A stretch of 56,532 nucleotides of DNA, from NCBI GenBank assembly GCA_930990065.1, contig CAKNOA010000012.1:1-56532 (forward strand). Direction: 5' to 3'. This DNA is from an uncultured Clostridia bacterium. GTDB taxonomy: Bacteria; Bacillota; Clostridia; Oscillospirales; Acutalibacteraceae. The notes beneath the pieces were generated by a model. It ran no database searches. It was not told the DNA's origin and worked only from the letters and a program-made list of their open reading frames with translations. The position numbers and the translations under genes were made by a program. Within the stretch, counting starts at the first letter, position 1. Every line of letters begins with the position of its first letter. Shown here in pieces: positions 12,363 to 21,521 of the stretch.

Positions 12363-13388
12363 TCAGTCGTCATACCCGTGGGGGTTCTTCTGCTGCCAGT
12401 TCCAGCTGTCGCGGCACATATCTTCCAGGTTATACTTGGCTTTCCAGCCCAGTTCTTTTTCGGCCAGGGTGCTGTCGGCATAGTTTTCCGGTACGTCGCC
12501 AGGACGGCGGGGATCGATCACATAGGGAATGGTTTTGCCCGTGGCCTTTTCAAAGGCATGGACCATATCCAGCACCGAATAGCCTTTGCCGGTACCCAAG
12601 TTGTAAATCCGCAGCCCGCAGTTCTTGTCGCCGTTTTCGCCAAACAGGCGTAAGGCCGCCACATGGCCTTCAGCCAGGTCGACAACGTGGATGTAATCGC
12701 GCACGCCGGTGCCGTCGGGCGTGGGATAGTCATTACCAAATACATGCAGTTTTTCCAGTTTGCCGATGGCCACCTGGGTGATGTACGGCATGAGGTTATT
12801 GGGAATCCCGGAGGGATCTTCGCCGATCATGCCGCTTTCATGAGCGCCCACCGGGTTAAAGTACCGCAGAATGATGGGGTTGAACGTCGAGTCGGCTTTG
12901 GCGATATCCTTGAGGATACCTTCGATCATCAGTTTTGTCGACCCATAGGGGTTCGTGGTGGAAAGGGGGAAATCTTCCGTAATCGGCACCGAAGCCGGAT
13001 CGCCATACACGGTAGCCGACGAGCTGAATACAAAGTTCTTCACCCCGTGCTTTTCCATGGTTTCCAGCAGCACAATGGTAGAGATCAGGTTGTTGTCATA
13101 GTAGCGCAGCGGAATCCGGCAGGATTCACCCACCGCTTTCAGCCCGGCAAAATGGATCACCGCGCCAATATCCTGTTCCGAAAAAATGCGTTCCATGGCT
13201 TCACGGTCGCACACATCTTCTTTATAGAAGACCACCTTCTTACCCGCCAGGGTTTCAATACGTTCGACCGCTACCGGCTTGCTGTTGCACAGGTTGTCCA
13301 CGATCACCACGTCGTAACCGGATTTCAGAAGGGATACACAGGTATGGCTGCCGATGTAACCGGCGCCGCCCGTAACCAGAATTTTCAT
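12363..13388 (-). CDS. galE: UDP-glucose 4-epimerase
   Basis: A 341-residue extended short-chain dehydrogenase that interconverts UDP-glucose and UDP-galactose with bound NAD. The dinucleotide motif GGAGYIGS is at residues 7-14, the catalytic Ser region at 122-124 (SSS), and Tyr148-x3-Lys152 lies in NPYGSTK. The length is typical. The gene is alone, upstream of maf on the same strand but separated from it by a terminator. Confidence 0.96.
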   Translation of the reverse strand: MKILVTGGAGYIGSHTCVSLLKSGYDVVIVDNLCNSKPVAVERIETLAGKKVVFYKEDVCDREAMERIFSEQDIGAVIHFAGLKAVGESCRIPLRYYDNNLISTIVLLETMEKHGVKNFVFSSSATVYGDPASVPITEDFPLSTTNPYGSTKLMIEGILKDIAKADSTFNPIILRYFNPVGAHESGMIGEDPSGIPNNLMPYITQVAIGKLEKLHVFGNDYPTPDGTGVRDYIHVVDLAEGHVAALRLFGENGDKNCGLRIYNLGTGKGYSVLDMVHAFEKATGKTIPYVIDPRRPGDVPENYADSTLAEKELGWKAKYNLEDMCRDSWNWQQKNPHGYDD

Positions 13389-13612
13389 AATGCTACCATC
13401 CTTTCACACGCGTTTTTCGGTTGCCCGATCTTATGGTTCTATTATACCGTCCTTTTTAAAAAAAGAACAGGGATAATTGTTGAATGTTTATTCCCGATTG
13501 TTGACGGTATTCCCCCGTGTATGCCCCGGGAAAAGATGCGCATACTGAAAAAGCGCCGTTTTGCTAAAACAAAACTGCGCTTTCCTAGCAAAAAGGAGGG
13601 GACACAAAAAAG

Positions 13613-13999
13613 ATGCGAAAAAATTCGTTACTTTTTTTCATGGGCAGCTGTGTATACCCCGCGATGGAACTGATGTACCGGGGGTACACCCATATTTCCA
13701 TGAGCCTAGCCGGAGGGGTGAGTTTGTGCGCCATTGGCCGCATCTGCTGTGGGCCGCTGAAAAACCGGCCGTTGTGGCTGCGGTGCGTGACCGGCGGCAC
13801 GCTGATCACCGGGGTGGAATTTTTCACCGGGCTGATCGTCAACCGGCGGCTGCACCTGAAGGTATGGGATTATTCCGACCAGCGCTTTTCGGTTTTGGGC
13901 CAGATTTGCCCCGGCGCCACACTTTTATGGACAATTCTCTCGCTGCCGGCTATCGGGCTGTGCGGGGCGGTTTCGCGCCTGCCCTTTGTAAAGGACTAA
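13613..13999 (+). CDS. Putative ABC-transporter permease-like membrane protein (CmpB family)
   Basis: A 128-residue protein with four hydrophobic segments. The motif KVWDYSDQRF followed by GQICPGA is typical of the small ABC_trans_CmpB-type membrane proteins of Firmicutes. Their function is unknown despite the family name. AAAGGAGG precedes the ATG. Its stop codon abuts the stop of the convergent nagB gene. Confidence 0.62.
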   Translation: MRKNSLLFFMGSCVYPAMELMYRGYTHISMSLAGGVSLCAIGRICCGPLKNRPLWLRCVTGGTLITGVEFFTGLIVNRRLHLKVWDYSDQRFSVLGQICPGATLLWTILSLPAIGLCGAVSRLPFVKD

Positions 14000-14710
14000 T
14001 TACCCCCTGGCATACAAGATCGTACAATCGGGGTGCAGCTGCAAAACCGATGCCGGTACCTGCGGCGTTACCGGGCCCCGCAGCATGGCTTCAATGGCCC
14101 ATTCCTTTTTCGGGCCGCTGGCCAGCAGCACAATGCGGCGGGCTTTCATAATCCGGTCGATCCCCACCGTAATGGCCCGGCGGGGGACTTCTTTTTCATC
14201 CCCGAAAAAACGGGCGTTGGCCCGGCGGGTTTCTTCTTTCAGTTCCACAATATGGCAGCCGGTGGGAAAACTCCCGGCCGGTTCATTAAACCCGATATGG
14301 CCGTTTTCCCCAATGCCCAGTAGCTGCAAATCAATGCGTCCGCAGCTATCGCACAGGCGGTCGTACCGCCGGCAGGCCCGCAAGGGGTCCGGATCGGCCC
14401 CATCGGGCACGTGGGTGCGGGCGGGGTCCAAATCCACTTTGGAAAAGAGCTTTTCCCGCATAAAGGCATGGTAGCTCTGCGGGTGGTCGGGCGAAAGCCC
14501 TACATATTCGTCCAAGTTTAATGTGGTCGCTTTGGCAAAGCTGAGACGGCCCTTCATAAACCGGCGGATCAGTTCTTCATAGGTACCCACCGGCGTTCCC
14601 CCGGTGGCCAGCCCCAAAACGGAATCCGGTTTTAAAAGCAATTGCGCGGCCAACCGGTCGGCTGCCCGTTCATTGAGGGTTTGTTCATCGTCGCAAAGAA
14701 TGACGCGCAT
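14000..14710 (-). CDS. nagB: Glucosamine-6-phosphate deaminase
   Basis: The 236-residue product converts glucosamine-6-phosphate to fructose-6-phosphate and ammonia. It has GLATGGTPVGTYEEL near the N-terminus, NLDEYVGL, and GIGENGHIGFNEP, the active-site segments of the family. The ATG at 14710 follows AAAAAGGAG; the longer frame would run into the upstream gene. It is the last of three closely spaced sugar-metabolism genes on this strand. Confidence 0.94.
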   Translation of the reverse strand: MRVILCDDEQTLNERAADRLAAQLLLKPDSVLGLATGGTPVGTYEELIRRFMKGRLSFAKATTLNLDEYVGLSPDHPQSYHAFMREKLFSKVDLDPARTHVPDGADPDPLRACRRYDRLCDSCGRIDLQLLGIGENGHIGFNEPAGSFPTGCHIVELKEETRRANARFFGDEKEVPRRAITVGIDRIMKARRIVLLASGPKKEWAIEAMLRGPVTPQVPASVLQLHPDCTILYARG

Positions 14711-14738
14711 GGTATCTGTCTCCTTTTTCTCCGCGCCC

Positions 14739-15701
14739 TTACAGCTGGCGCAGAATCGAAAGAACCGTTTTGAGTTCTTCTTCCGGCACGCGGGATGTCG
14801 GTTGGTTTTCGAGCACGCAGTGTACAAAATACTTGATTTCGTTTTCGTACCCGCTGCTGCTGGGCAGACCCAGACCGTTTTTGTGGGCTTCCCCGTTTTC
14901 AATCCCGGGAGTGATTACGCGGCTGGTTCCGTCTTCTTCATAGACATGCAAAGTGCCCCCCGCGTATTCCACCACGCCCTTTTCAAATTGGAACCGGAAC
15001 GAAGCGGCAAACGGATAATCACAATTATACCAGGCCGAATCACAGGTGATGAAAAACCCGTCGTATTCGTACAGCGCATGAACGGCATCTTGCCCCTGGC
15101 TGCTGGCCCGGCGGCTTTTGACCGTTTTCGGCGCGCCAAACACCGAAACCATGAAGTCGATGTCGTGGATATGCAGGTCAAACGGTACCAGCCCGCTGCG
15201 GCCTTTATCCTTCATCCAGTTGTCCCAGCTCCACACCGGAATGCCGCTGAGACGGGACATGTGGCCGCTGAGCACCCGGCCCAACGTGCCTTTTGCCACG
15301 ATGTCTTTGAGCGCGAGATACTCCGGCCAAAAGCGCAATACCTGGGCGATCATAAAATGCACGCCGTTGCGGCGGGCCGCCTCGTATTCCTGTGTAAGAT
15401 CGGAAAGCGTCAGCCCGGCGGGCTTTTCGCACAGCACATGGCATCCTTTGTCCATGGCCTTCACGGCGTATTCGCTATGAAGATAAGTGGGCAGGCAGAT
15501 ATCCAGAATATCCAGCTTTTCCTTTGCCATCATGGTGTCAAAATCCGTATACGCGGTGGCGCCGGTCTGTTCCACCGGACGGGTAAGCTGCTGGGGGCGG
15601 ATGTCACACACGGCCACCACGCGGGCTTCTTTTGTATTGAGCCAGCCGCTCACATGGGCCTGGCTAATCCCGCCAAGCCCCAATATTCCAACGTTTACCA
15701 T
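14739..15701 (-). CDS. Gfo/Idh/MocA-family oxidoreductase
   Basis: A 320-residue NAD(P)-dependent sugar or inositol dehydrogenase type. It has an N-terminal Rossmann fold (GILGLGGISQAH), the EKPAG motif near residue 95 that carries the catalytic lysine, and an alpha/beta C-terminal half. It overlaps the end of the sugar isomerase gene by 7 bases. Gfo/Idh proteins and TIM-barrel isomerases often act in succession on one sugar. The substrate is not predictable here. Confidence 0.88.
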   Translation of the reverse strand: MVNVGILGLGGISQAHVSGWLNTKEARVVAVCDIRPQQLTRPVEQTGATAYTDFDTMMAKEKLDILDICLPTYLHSEYAVKAMDKGCHVLCEKPAGLTLSDLTQEYEAARRNGVHFMIAQVLRFWPEYLALKDIVAKGTLGRVLSGHMSRLSGIPVWSWDNWMKDKGRSGLVPFDLHIHDIDFMVSVFGAPKTVKSRRASSQGQDAVHALYEYDGFFITCDSAWYNCDYPFAASFRFQFEKGVVEYAGGTLHVYEEDGTSRVITPGIENGEAHKNGLGLPSSSGYENEIKYFVHCVLENQPTSRVPEEELKTVLSILRQL

Positions 15702-16540
15702 ACTCCTTTGCGCTCCTTTATAAGCAACTCCATCAGGAAATCCCGCGCCATACGAATATCGCGGGCCTGTTCCTCCCCTTCGATCTCCCGTTCAATGGTC
15801 AAATCGCCATCGTACCCCAGTACGGTCAGTTCATGAAGGAACCGGGGAAAATCCACTTTGCCCTGCCCCAGGGGGACTTCCTTCCCCAAAGCCCGGCCAT
15901 CGGTGGGATACAGCCCGTCTTTGGCATGGACGCCGCGCACATACTTTCCCAGCACACACAGCGCATCCACGGGATTGGCCTTGCCGTACAAAATCAGGTT
16001 GGCCGTATCCAGGTTCACCCCCAGATTGCCGGTACCGATATCTTCAAAGGCGCGCAGCATGGTCACGGGCGTTTCCTGCCCGCTTTCAAATAACAGGTAC
16101 TGGTTCTGTTGTTTGAGATGGAGCGCTACTTCTTTCATGCCCTCAATAAACCCGGCATACTGCGGGTCATAGGGGTTTTCCGGGATAAAGCCCATGTGGC
16201 TGACCACATCTGTCACGCCTAAGCGCGCCGCAAAATCGGCCCCGTTCATCAAATTCTGCATACGGGCAAACCGGTACGCCACCGGCACCAACCCCAACGT
16301 TTCCTGTCCGCCGTAAAAGTCCCATACTTTTGGGCCTTCCCATCCGCACCAGAAAGCCGAAAGCGTGACGCCCGTGCGCGCTAGCGCTTCTTTGACCGCT
16401 TTGGCCTCTTCTTCGGTCCACAGCGACGGATCCCAGGACACCAACTGGCAGGAGGTAAACCCTTCCCGCCGGATAGCCTCAAATTTTGCCTCCATGGTTT
16501 GCCCGGGCCCGTGCTGCACCACAACACCAACCTTCATCAT
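15695..16540 (-). CDS. Sugar phosphate isomerase/epimerase-like TIM-barrel protein
   Basis: A 281-residue protein with the AP-endonuclease-2-like TIM-barrel pattern (MMKVGVVVQHGPG, then NLDTANLILYG and GVHAKDG, which hold metal-binding residues). It starts at an ATG directly behind GGGAGGAG. It overlaps the stop of the upstream small membrane protein gene (TGA within ATGATG) and the start of the downstream oxidoreductase, so all three look translationally coupled. Confidence 0.82.
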   Translation of the reverse strand: MMKVGVVVQHGPGQTMEAKFEAIRREGFTSCQLVSWDPSLWTEEEAKAVKEALARTGVTLSAFWCGWEGPKVWDFYGGQETLGLVPVAYRFARMQNLMNGADFAARLGVTDVVSHMGFIPENPYDPQYAGFIEGMKEVALHLKQQNQYLLFESGQETPVTMLRAFEDIGTGNLGVNLDTANLILYGKANPVDALCVLGKYVRGVHAKDGLYPTDGRALGKEVPLGQGKVDFPRFLHELTVLGYDGDLTIEREIEGEEQARDIRMARDFLMELLIKERKGVW

Positions 16541-16722
16541 TGTGTATCTCCTCCCATAAGGAAAACTAAGTTTTCCTCTTGTTCCGCCTTTTTCCGGCTT
16601 CTCCGTTTTAGAAAACGCCAAAGGGCCACAAAGAGCAAAATCCCCCAAAATAGTTTTCTTGCTTTTCGTTCTTCCGGTTTTTCCGGTTCGTAAGCTTTCA
16701 CTAATTCATACATGGGATCCAT
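16537..16722 (-). CDS. Small single-span membrane protein
   Basis: A 61-residue frame with an acidic-basic N-terminus, one membrane segment (about residues 25-37, LFWGILLFVALW) and a basic RRSRKK cluster after it, which suggests a C-in topology. AAGGAG lies upstream. The stop overlaps the start of the sugar isomerase gene, the usual sign of a real coupled gene. I do not recognise the family. A transport accessory or membrane anchor is possible but unproven. Confidence 0.5.
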   Translation of the reverse strand: MDPMYELVKAYEPEKPEERKARKLFWGILLFVALWRFLKRRSRKKAEQEENLVFLMGGDTQ

Positions 16723-16815
16723 AAATTATCCCCACTCCTTCCGCCTTTGTGGCGTTTTCTTTCAGTGTACAGGGGTTTTTGGGGTTTGTCAACGGCTCTC
16801 TTCCCCTACAGAAAG

Positions 16816-16858
16816 AAAAAAGACGCCTTCGATCGATGAGAAAGAAGACGTCTTTTTT
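16816..16858 (-). terminator. Terminator of degV
   Basis: AAAAAAGACG (16816-16825) pairs with CGTCTTTTTT (16849-16858). The U-tract is downstream of degV on the minus strand. Confidence 0.75.
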
Positions 16859-16861
16859 GCG

Positions 16862-17743
16862 TTAAATCTGTTTGGTATCGGCCATAAACAGCAGCGCCAG
16901 CAGCCCGGCACCGGTGTGGGCTCCGATAACGGGGCCCACTTCGTGGATTTCCACGTTATGGGTTTTCAGCTCTTTGCGGGCCCGTTCAGCCAGTTCTTCG
17001 GCTTCCTCGGGGCAATGGGTATGTACCACATACAGCGGCGTCGACCGGTCGCTCCACCGTTTGGCCGCTTTATCCATAAGGTAATCGCAGCCCTTCTTGC
17101 GACCCCGCACTTTGTCGCAGGGAATCAGGCGGCCTTCAAAATCGATGTGGATAATGGGTTTAATCCCCAGCGCTGTACCGGCAATGGCCGCCGCTTTGGG
17201 AATACGGCCGCCGCGGTGCAGGTGGTGTAGGTCATCAACCAATACCCAGTGATCCACCCGGTCGCGCATGGAGAGCAGTTCCTGTTCCGTTTCCTTAAGG
17301 GAAGCCCCGGCTTTTTGCATTTCGACCGCTTTATACACCAATAGCCCTTCCCCGTAACTGGCGCAGCGGGAATCCACACAGCAAATGGTGCGCCCCGGGT
17401 AGGCTTCCATCACTTCCTGGGCCACCTGGCAGGAAGAAGCATACGTGCTCGACAGGGCCGACGAAAAGGCCACATACAGCACATCCCGCCCGGCTTTGAG
17501 CTGTTTTTCGAAGTATTCTTCATACACCATACGGCTGATCTGGGTGGTGGTGGGCATTTTCCCCGCCTTTACTTTGGTGTAGAACTCATCCATGGACATT
17601 TCCCTAGCGTCGGGATAATGGTGATAGGCAATCCCATCAATCAGGAATTCCATGGGGAACACTTCGATTCCCAGTTTTTCTACAATCTCCGGGGTAAAAT
17701 CACAAGTGGCATCGGTACAGACAACGAACTCACTCACGCGCAT
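16862..17743 (-). CDS. DegV-family fatty-acid-binding protein
   Basis: A 293-residue DegV protein: CTDATCDFTPEIVEKLGIEV at the start, then PTTTQIS, SSALSSTY and DDLHHLHRGGRIPK, the lipid-pocket signatures of the family. DegV/FakB proteins bind fatty acids and present them to a FakA kinase, which was not seen in this window. The gene is monocistronic, with a terminator behind it. Confidence 0.92.
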   Translation of the reverse strand: MRVSEFVVCTDATCDFTPEIVEKLGIEVFPMEFLIDGIAYHHYPDAREMSMDEFYTKVKAGKMPTTTQISRMVYEEYFEKQLKAGRDVLYVAFSSALSSTYASSCQVAQEVMEAYPGRTICCVDSRCASYGEGLLVYKAVEMQKAGASLKETEQELLSMRDRVDHWVLVDDLHHLHRGGRIPKAAAIAGTALGIKPIIHIDFEGRLIPCDKVRGRKKGCDYLMDKAAKRWSDRSTPLYVVHTHCPEEAEELAERARKELKTHNVEIHEVGPVIGAHTGAGLLALLFMADTKQI

Positions 17744-17846
17744 TTCCTCCTGTTCGCAACAGTCCCCAAAAGGACAGATTCTACTTTTCCTCGTTTACCG
17801 TCATTATATCGGCCTTTTTCCAAAAAAGCAAGCCGGTAGCCCTTCA

Positions 17847-18716
17847 TCAGCTGAACCCACGGAACCCTTTGCCGATAATTTCACTGCTGTTGGTAATCGT
17901 AATAAACGCCATGGGTTCCTGAATATGGACAAAATTGCGCAGCTGCACGGCCTGGCTGCGTTTCATCACCGTTAAAATCACGGTTTTCTGGGTGTGGCGG
18001 TAGGACCCCTCTGCCTTATACACCGTGGCGCCCCGGTGCAGCTTTTCGTGGATAAAATCGCAAATGGGGTCGGGGTTATCACACACAATCGTAAAGTACT
18101 TGCACATGTTGATACTTTCAATCACGTTGTCGATCACCAACGATTTGAGCAGCAGGCCCAATACGGAATAAAGGCCCGTGGCCATATCGAAAATGAAGAA
18201 AGCCGCCACCGTAATGGTCATATCCACCAGCAAGAGCGCCGTACCGATATTGATTTGGCTGTGCTTTTTGAGAATCATGGCCACAATATCCGTGCCGCCG
18301 CTGGACGCCCCAATGTTAAAGAGCAGCGCGGCGCTCACCGCCGGCAATAAAGTCGCAAAGATCAGTTCCAATAATGGCTGATCGGTCAGCGGCTGCGTCA
18401 TGGGGCAGATCATTTCCATGACCCGCAGGCTCAGGGAATTGAGCACCGTGACATATACGGTTTTTATTCCGAAATCCCGCCCCAGGAAGATAAAGCCCAG
18501 CACCAACAAAACCGCGTTGACCAGCAGGTTGACCGTACCGGCCGAAAGCGGCGTTTTGGCGCTGACCAGCACCGAAAGGCCCGACACACCGCCAAATGTG
18601 AAATTATTGGGGAATTTGAAAAAATAGATCCCTACATTCAAAATCACCGTGGCGCCGGTCAAAATGCCATACTCCATCAGCGTACGGCGCCATCCTTCTG
18701 CGATTTTTCGTTTCAT
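17847..18716 (-). CDS. YitT-family membrane protein
   Basis: The 289-residue product has five to six membrane segments in the first two thirds (GVSGLSVL and GASSGGTDIVAMIL are family hallmarks) and a C-terminal cytoplasmic DUF2179-type domain ending at FRGFS. The function of YitT proteins is not established. The ATG at 18716 follows GGAAGGG; the longer open frame runs into the neighbouring permease. It lies 28 bases downstream of the permease gene, so the two may be cotranscribed. Confidence 0.88.
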   Translation of the reverse strand: MKRKIAEGWRRTLMEYGILTGATVILNVGIYFFKFPNNFTFGGVSGLSVLVSAKTPLSAGTVNLLVNAVLLVLGFIFLGRDFGIKTVYVTVLNSLSLRVMEMICPMTQPLTDQPLLELIFATLLPAVSAALLFNIGASSGGTDIVAMILKKHSQINIGTALLLVDMTITVAAFFIFDMATGLYSVLGLLLKSLVIDNVIESINMCKYFTIVCDNPDPICDFIHEKLHRGATVYKAEGSYRHTQKTVILTVMKRSQAVQLRNFVHIQEPMAFITITNSSEIIGKGFRGFS

Positions 18717-18744
18717 CGTACCACCCTTCCTTGGTCGGTTTTCT

Positions 18745-19872
18745 TCATGCCCAGCCGCCCGCCATGGCAAGCAGGACCAGCGGGATTAAAAACGCCACAT
18801 TCAAAACGGTAAATAGCCCCAAATACCGGCGGTTTTCCCCGGGCAGCCGGGCGATGTACAGCTTATAGGAAATTAAGCTGGCGAGTGACGCCACCAGCGT
18901 CCCCAGCCCGCCGATATCGGTGCCCAGCAGCAGCCCGCAGCCGTTTTGCGAAAACGGCGCCAGCATCATGGCCGCCGGGACATTGCTGATCACCTGGCTG
19001 AGCACCAGGCCGCACCACAACTCGTTCCCCGCCGTCAGGTTCGCGGCCGCCTGGGCCACCGCTTCGATACGCCCCAGGTTCCCGACAAATACGAAAAAGC
19101 ACACGAACGTAAGCAGCAGGCACCAGTCCACTTTTAAGAAAGTGCGCCGGGAAAAGAGAACCAATGCAATGACGGTCAGCCCCAACAATACTGGGGCGGG
19201 TAAAACCCGCAGTACCGCCAGGATTGCGACCAGGAGCAGCCCGCCAAACAGGCCCGCTTTGGGTACCGCAATGGGTTCATTTTGGGGGACTTGCACCTGC
19301 ACTGTGCGGGAGGGAATGAGCAGTGACGCGAGCAGCAAGAGCACAAGGCTCACCCCCACCACCGGCAATACCGCCGCGAAAAACGTCCCGGGCGCCAGGG
19401 AAAACCGGCCATATAAATACAAATTCTGGGGGTTCCCCACCGGGGTTGCCATGCTGCCCAAATTGGCCGCAATGGTCATCAGCACAACGGTGATAGCCGT
19501 ACCGGACGGGCAGGCCGCCTGCATCACCCCGATACATAGCGGCACAAACGTGAGCAGCGCCACGTCGTTCGTCAGCAGCATAGAGGCAAAAAAGCACAGC
19601 AGGATAAACAATAGCCCCAGCCGCCGGGAGGAAGACGCCCGTCTTAGAAAAAACGAAGAAATCTGGGCCAAAATACCGGCTTCCCGCAGGCCGCTCACCA
19701 CCGCCATCAGGCAGAAAAGCAAGATCAGCACCCGGGTGTCCAGATAATCGAGGTAACCGCTATCCGGCGGCACAAAAAAGGCCGATAAGACCGCCGCCAA
19801 AAATGACAGGCACAACACCGTCTCCTTTTTAAAGGAGCGATGAATCGCGCCCCCTATAGATTGGATCGTCAT
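18745..19872 (-). CDS. ArsB/NhaD/CitMHS-superfamily ion permease
   Basis: A 375-residue protein with about ten membrane segments. It carries two hallmark re-entrant-loop motifs, NLGSMATPVGNPQN and SNVPAAMMLAPF, one in each half, as in the ion transporter superfamily that includes ArsB, NhaD and DASS carriers. The transported ion (citrate or other anion, arsenite, or Na+/H+) cannot be decided. The start overlaps the queH stop by 4 bases. Confidence 0.83.
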   Translation of the reverse strand: MTIQSIGGAIHRSFKKETVLCLSFLAAVLSAFFVPPDSGYLDYLDTRVLILLFCLMAVVSGLREAGILAQISSFFLRRASSSRRLGLLFILLCFFASMLLTNDVALLTFVPLCIGVMQAACPSGTAITVVLMTIAANLGSMATPVGNPQNLYLYGRFSLAPGTFFAAVLPVVGVSLVLLLLASLLIPSRTVQVQVPQNEPIAVPKAGLFGGLLLVAILAVLRVLPAPVLLGLTVIALVLFSRRTFLKVDWCLLLTFVCFFVFVGNLGRIEAVAQAAANLTAGNELWCGLVLSQVISNVPAAMMLAPFSQNGCGLLLGTDIGGLGTLVASLASLISYKLYIARLPGENRRYLGLFTVLNVAFLIPLVLLAMAGGWA

Positions 19873-20525
19873 GGTTTCGCCCCCTCCTGCTCGCGCCGGC
19901 GTTTTTCTTCCATGCGTTCCCGCTTGGAAAACGCACAGCCGCAGTAATCCTGCCGGTACAGGCCGTATTGGTGGGACAGGGTAATCGAGCGCTTATACCC
20001 CTCTTTTTTCTTAAAATCACTGGGCAGCCACCGCACACCGTACTTAGCCGCCATCTCTTCCCCAATTTGGTTGAGCAGGGGGGCGTTTTTCAGCGGGCTG
20101 ACGGTAAGGGTGGTGGTAAAAAAGTCAAAACTGCCCTCTTTCGCGGCCTCCGCCGCTTTTCGCAGCCGCAGGCGGAAACATTTTTCGCACCGGGCCCCGC
20201 CTTCCGGCACCATCTCGAGCCCTTTGACCGCCTGCAAAAAGCAGTCCGGTTCATAGGGGCCTTCCAAAAAATCCACGGGCCCGGGCAAGGGCATTTGCAA
20301 AAGCAGCCGTTTTTGTTCCTCCACCCGCTTTTGATACTCTTCCCTGGGCGCGATATTGGGGTTATAATAGTAAACGGTCAGCGCAAAATACGGCGCTACG
20401 GTTTCCAATACCGCGCTGCTGCACGGAGCACAGCAGCTGTGCAGCAGGAGCCTTGGCTTATCACCGGGAGCAAAGCTCTTTGTGATGCGCTCCATTTCTT
20501 TTTGATAATTGCGTTTTTGTTCCAT
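19869..20525 (-). CDS. queH: Epoxyqueuosine reductase QueH
   Basis: A 218-residue protein with LLHSCCAPCS near the start, CEKCFRLRL in the middle and YCGCAFS near the end, the cysteine set of QueH (DUF208). QueH reduces epoxyqueuosine to queuosine in tRNA and is the alternative to QueG in many Firmicutes. The ATG at 20525 follows AGGGGG. It is transcribed into the ion permease gene with a 4-base overlap and is divergent from the QueG-like gene. Confidence 0.92.
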   Translation of the reverse strand: MEQKRNYQKEMERITKSFAPGDKPRLLLHSCCAPCSSAVLETVAPYFALTVYYYNPNIAPREEYQKRVEEQKRLLLQMPLPGPVDFLEGPYEPDCFLQAVKGLEMVPEGGARCEKCFRLRLRKAAEAAKEGSFDFFTTTLTVSPLKNAPLLNQIGEEMAAKYGVRWLPSDFKKKEGYKRSITLSHQYGLYRQDYCGCAFSKRERMEEKRRREQEGAKP

Positions 20526-20601
20526 GAGTCCCCCTGTTTGCCTGTGGGCCAAAGGCCCTGGGGCTTTCGAATTTTCCCCTCTTGAAAGGAGTTTTCCCTT
20601 T

Positions 20602-21306
20602 ATGACGTTTCCCGCTCCCTCTGATCTGGCTGCCGCATTGCGGGAGCTCTTACAGTGGCACGGGGCCGACGACGTGGGCTTTTCGGCCCCCGAGGATGCC
20701 GCTGCCCAGTTTCCCGGGCTGCCCTATGCCATTTCGCTGGTAGTACGCCTGTCCGATGCCGTCATTGACGAAATCGATACTGCCCCTACCCACACATATT
20801 TTCACCATTACCGCACGGTAAACACCCAACTGGACCGGCTGGCCCTGTTGACCGGCCGCTTTCTTCAGCAGCACGGCGGGCGGTATATCGCCGTAGGGGC
20901 TTCGCAGAGTATCAACGCCGACGGCTGGCATTACAGGGGGCGCTATTCCCACAAGAAAGCCGCCGTACTGGCAGGGCTTGGCAGTGTGGGGAAAAGCTCG
21001 CTGTTTTTGCACCGGGTATGGGGGCCGCGGGTACGGCTGGTCACGATTTTTACCGATTTGCCTTTGCCGGTGTATGAGGGCGCTCCCCTTGCCTGCCCCT
21101 GCGGCTCTTGCACCCTGTGCCGCACCGCCTGCCCCGCCGGCGCCATCACCGGCGAATTGTGGGAACCGGGGAAACCCCGCAGCGAACTATTCTTGCCGGA
21201 AAACTGCTCTTTGTACATGAAAAAGCAGTTCCAGCATATCGGCCGCGGCGCCGTGTGCGGCATTTGCATGAAAGTCTGCCCGAAAGGCCAAAACCCAAAG
21301 GGTTAA
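20602..21306 (+). CDS. QueG-like double-[4Fe-4S] protein (short form)
   Basis: A 234-residue protein with the QueG-like segments YFHHYRTVNTQLDRLA and AGLGSVGKSSLFLH, and two iron-sulfur clusters (CPCGSCTLCRTACP and CGICMKVCP). It lacks the C-terminal HEAT repeats of true QueG, which is near 380 residues. Because queH is next door, this paralogue probably has another redox task, possibly cobalamin-linked as in QueG and reductive dehalogenases. The ATG follows AAAGGAG at 20586. The coding end overlaps the convergent DUF896 gene by 4 bases. Confidence 0.72.
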   Translation: MTFPAPSDLAAALRELLQWHGADDVGFSAPEDAAAQFPGLPYAISLVVRLSDAVIDEIDTAPTHTYFHHYRTVNTQLDRLALLTGRFLQQHGGRYIAVGASQSINADGWHYRGRYSHKKAAVLAGLGSVGKSSLFLHRVWGPRVRLVTIFTDLPLPVYEGAPLACPCGSCTLCRTACPAGAITGELWEPGKPRSELFLPENCSLYMKKQFQHIGRGAVCGICMKVCPKGQNPKG

Positions 21307-21521
21307 TGCCCTTCTTTTTTCGGTTTACGCTGCAGCGGGCGGCGGGTCCCGTCCGGTTCCACGATCACCATGTTATCCAGCTGGGTCTGCAAATTCTGCC
21401 GCCAGGCCTGCAAATACTGGGCCCGGAGCGCCTGCTGTTCCTTTTTCTCTTCGTCTGTCAGTCCTTCGGCCCGCTGCTTGCGCGCCAGTTCGTTGATCCG
21501 TTCAATCAGTTTGGCTTCCAC
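21303..21521 (-). CDS. DUF896 family protein (YnzC-like)
   Basis: A 72-residue helical protein starting GTG behind GCGAGGAA: EAKLIERINELARKQRAEGL, then TDEEKKEQQALRAQYL and a basic tail. This is the short two-helix DUF896/YnzC family of Firmicutes; in Bacillus a member belongs to the SOS-induced yneA operon. Its start overlaps the end of the upstream nuclease-like gene by 20 bases. Confidence 0.82.
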   Translation of the reverse strand: MEAKLIERINELARKQRAEGLTDEEKKEQQALRAQYLQAWRQNLQTQLDNMVIVEPDGTRRPLQRKPKKEGH

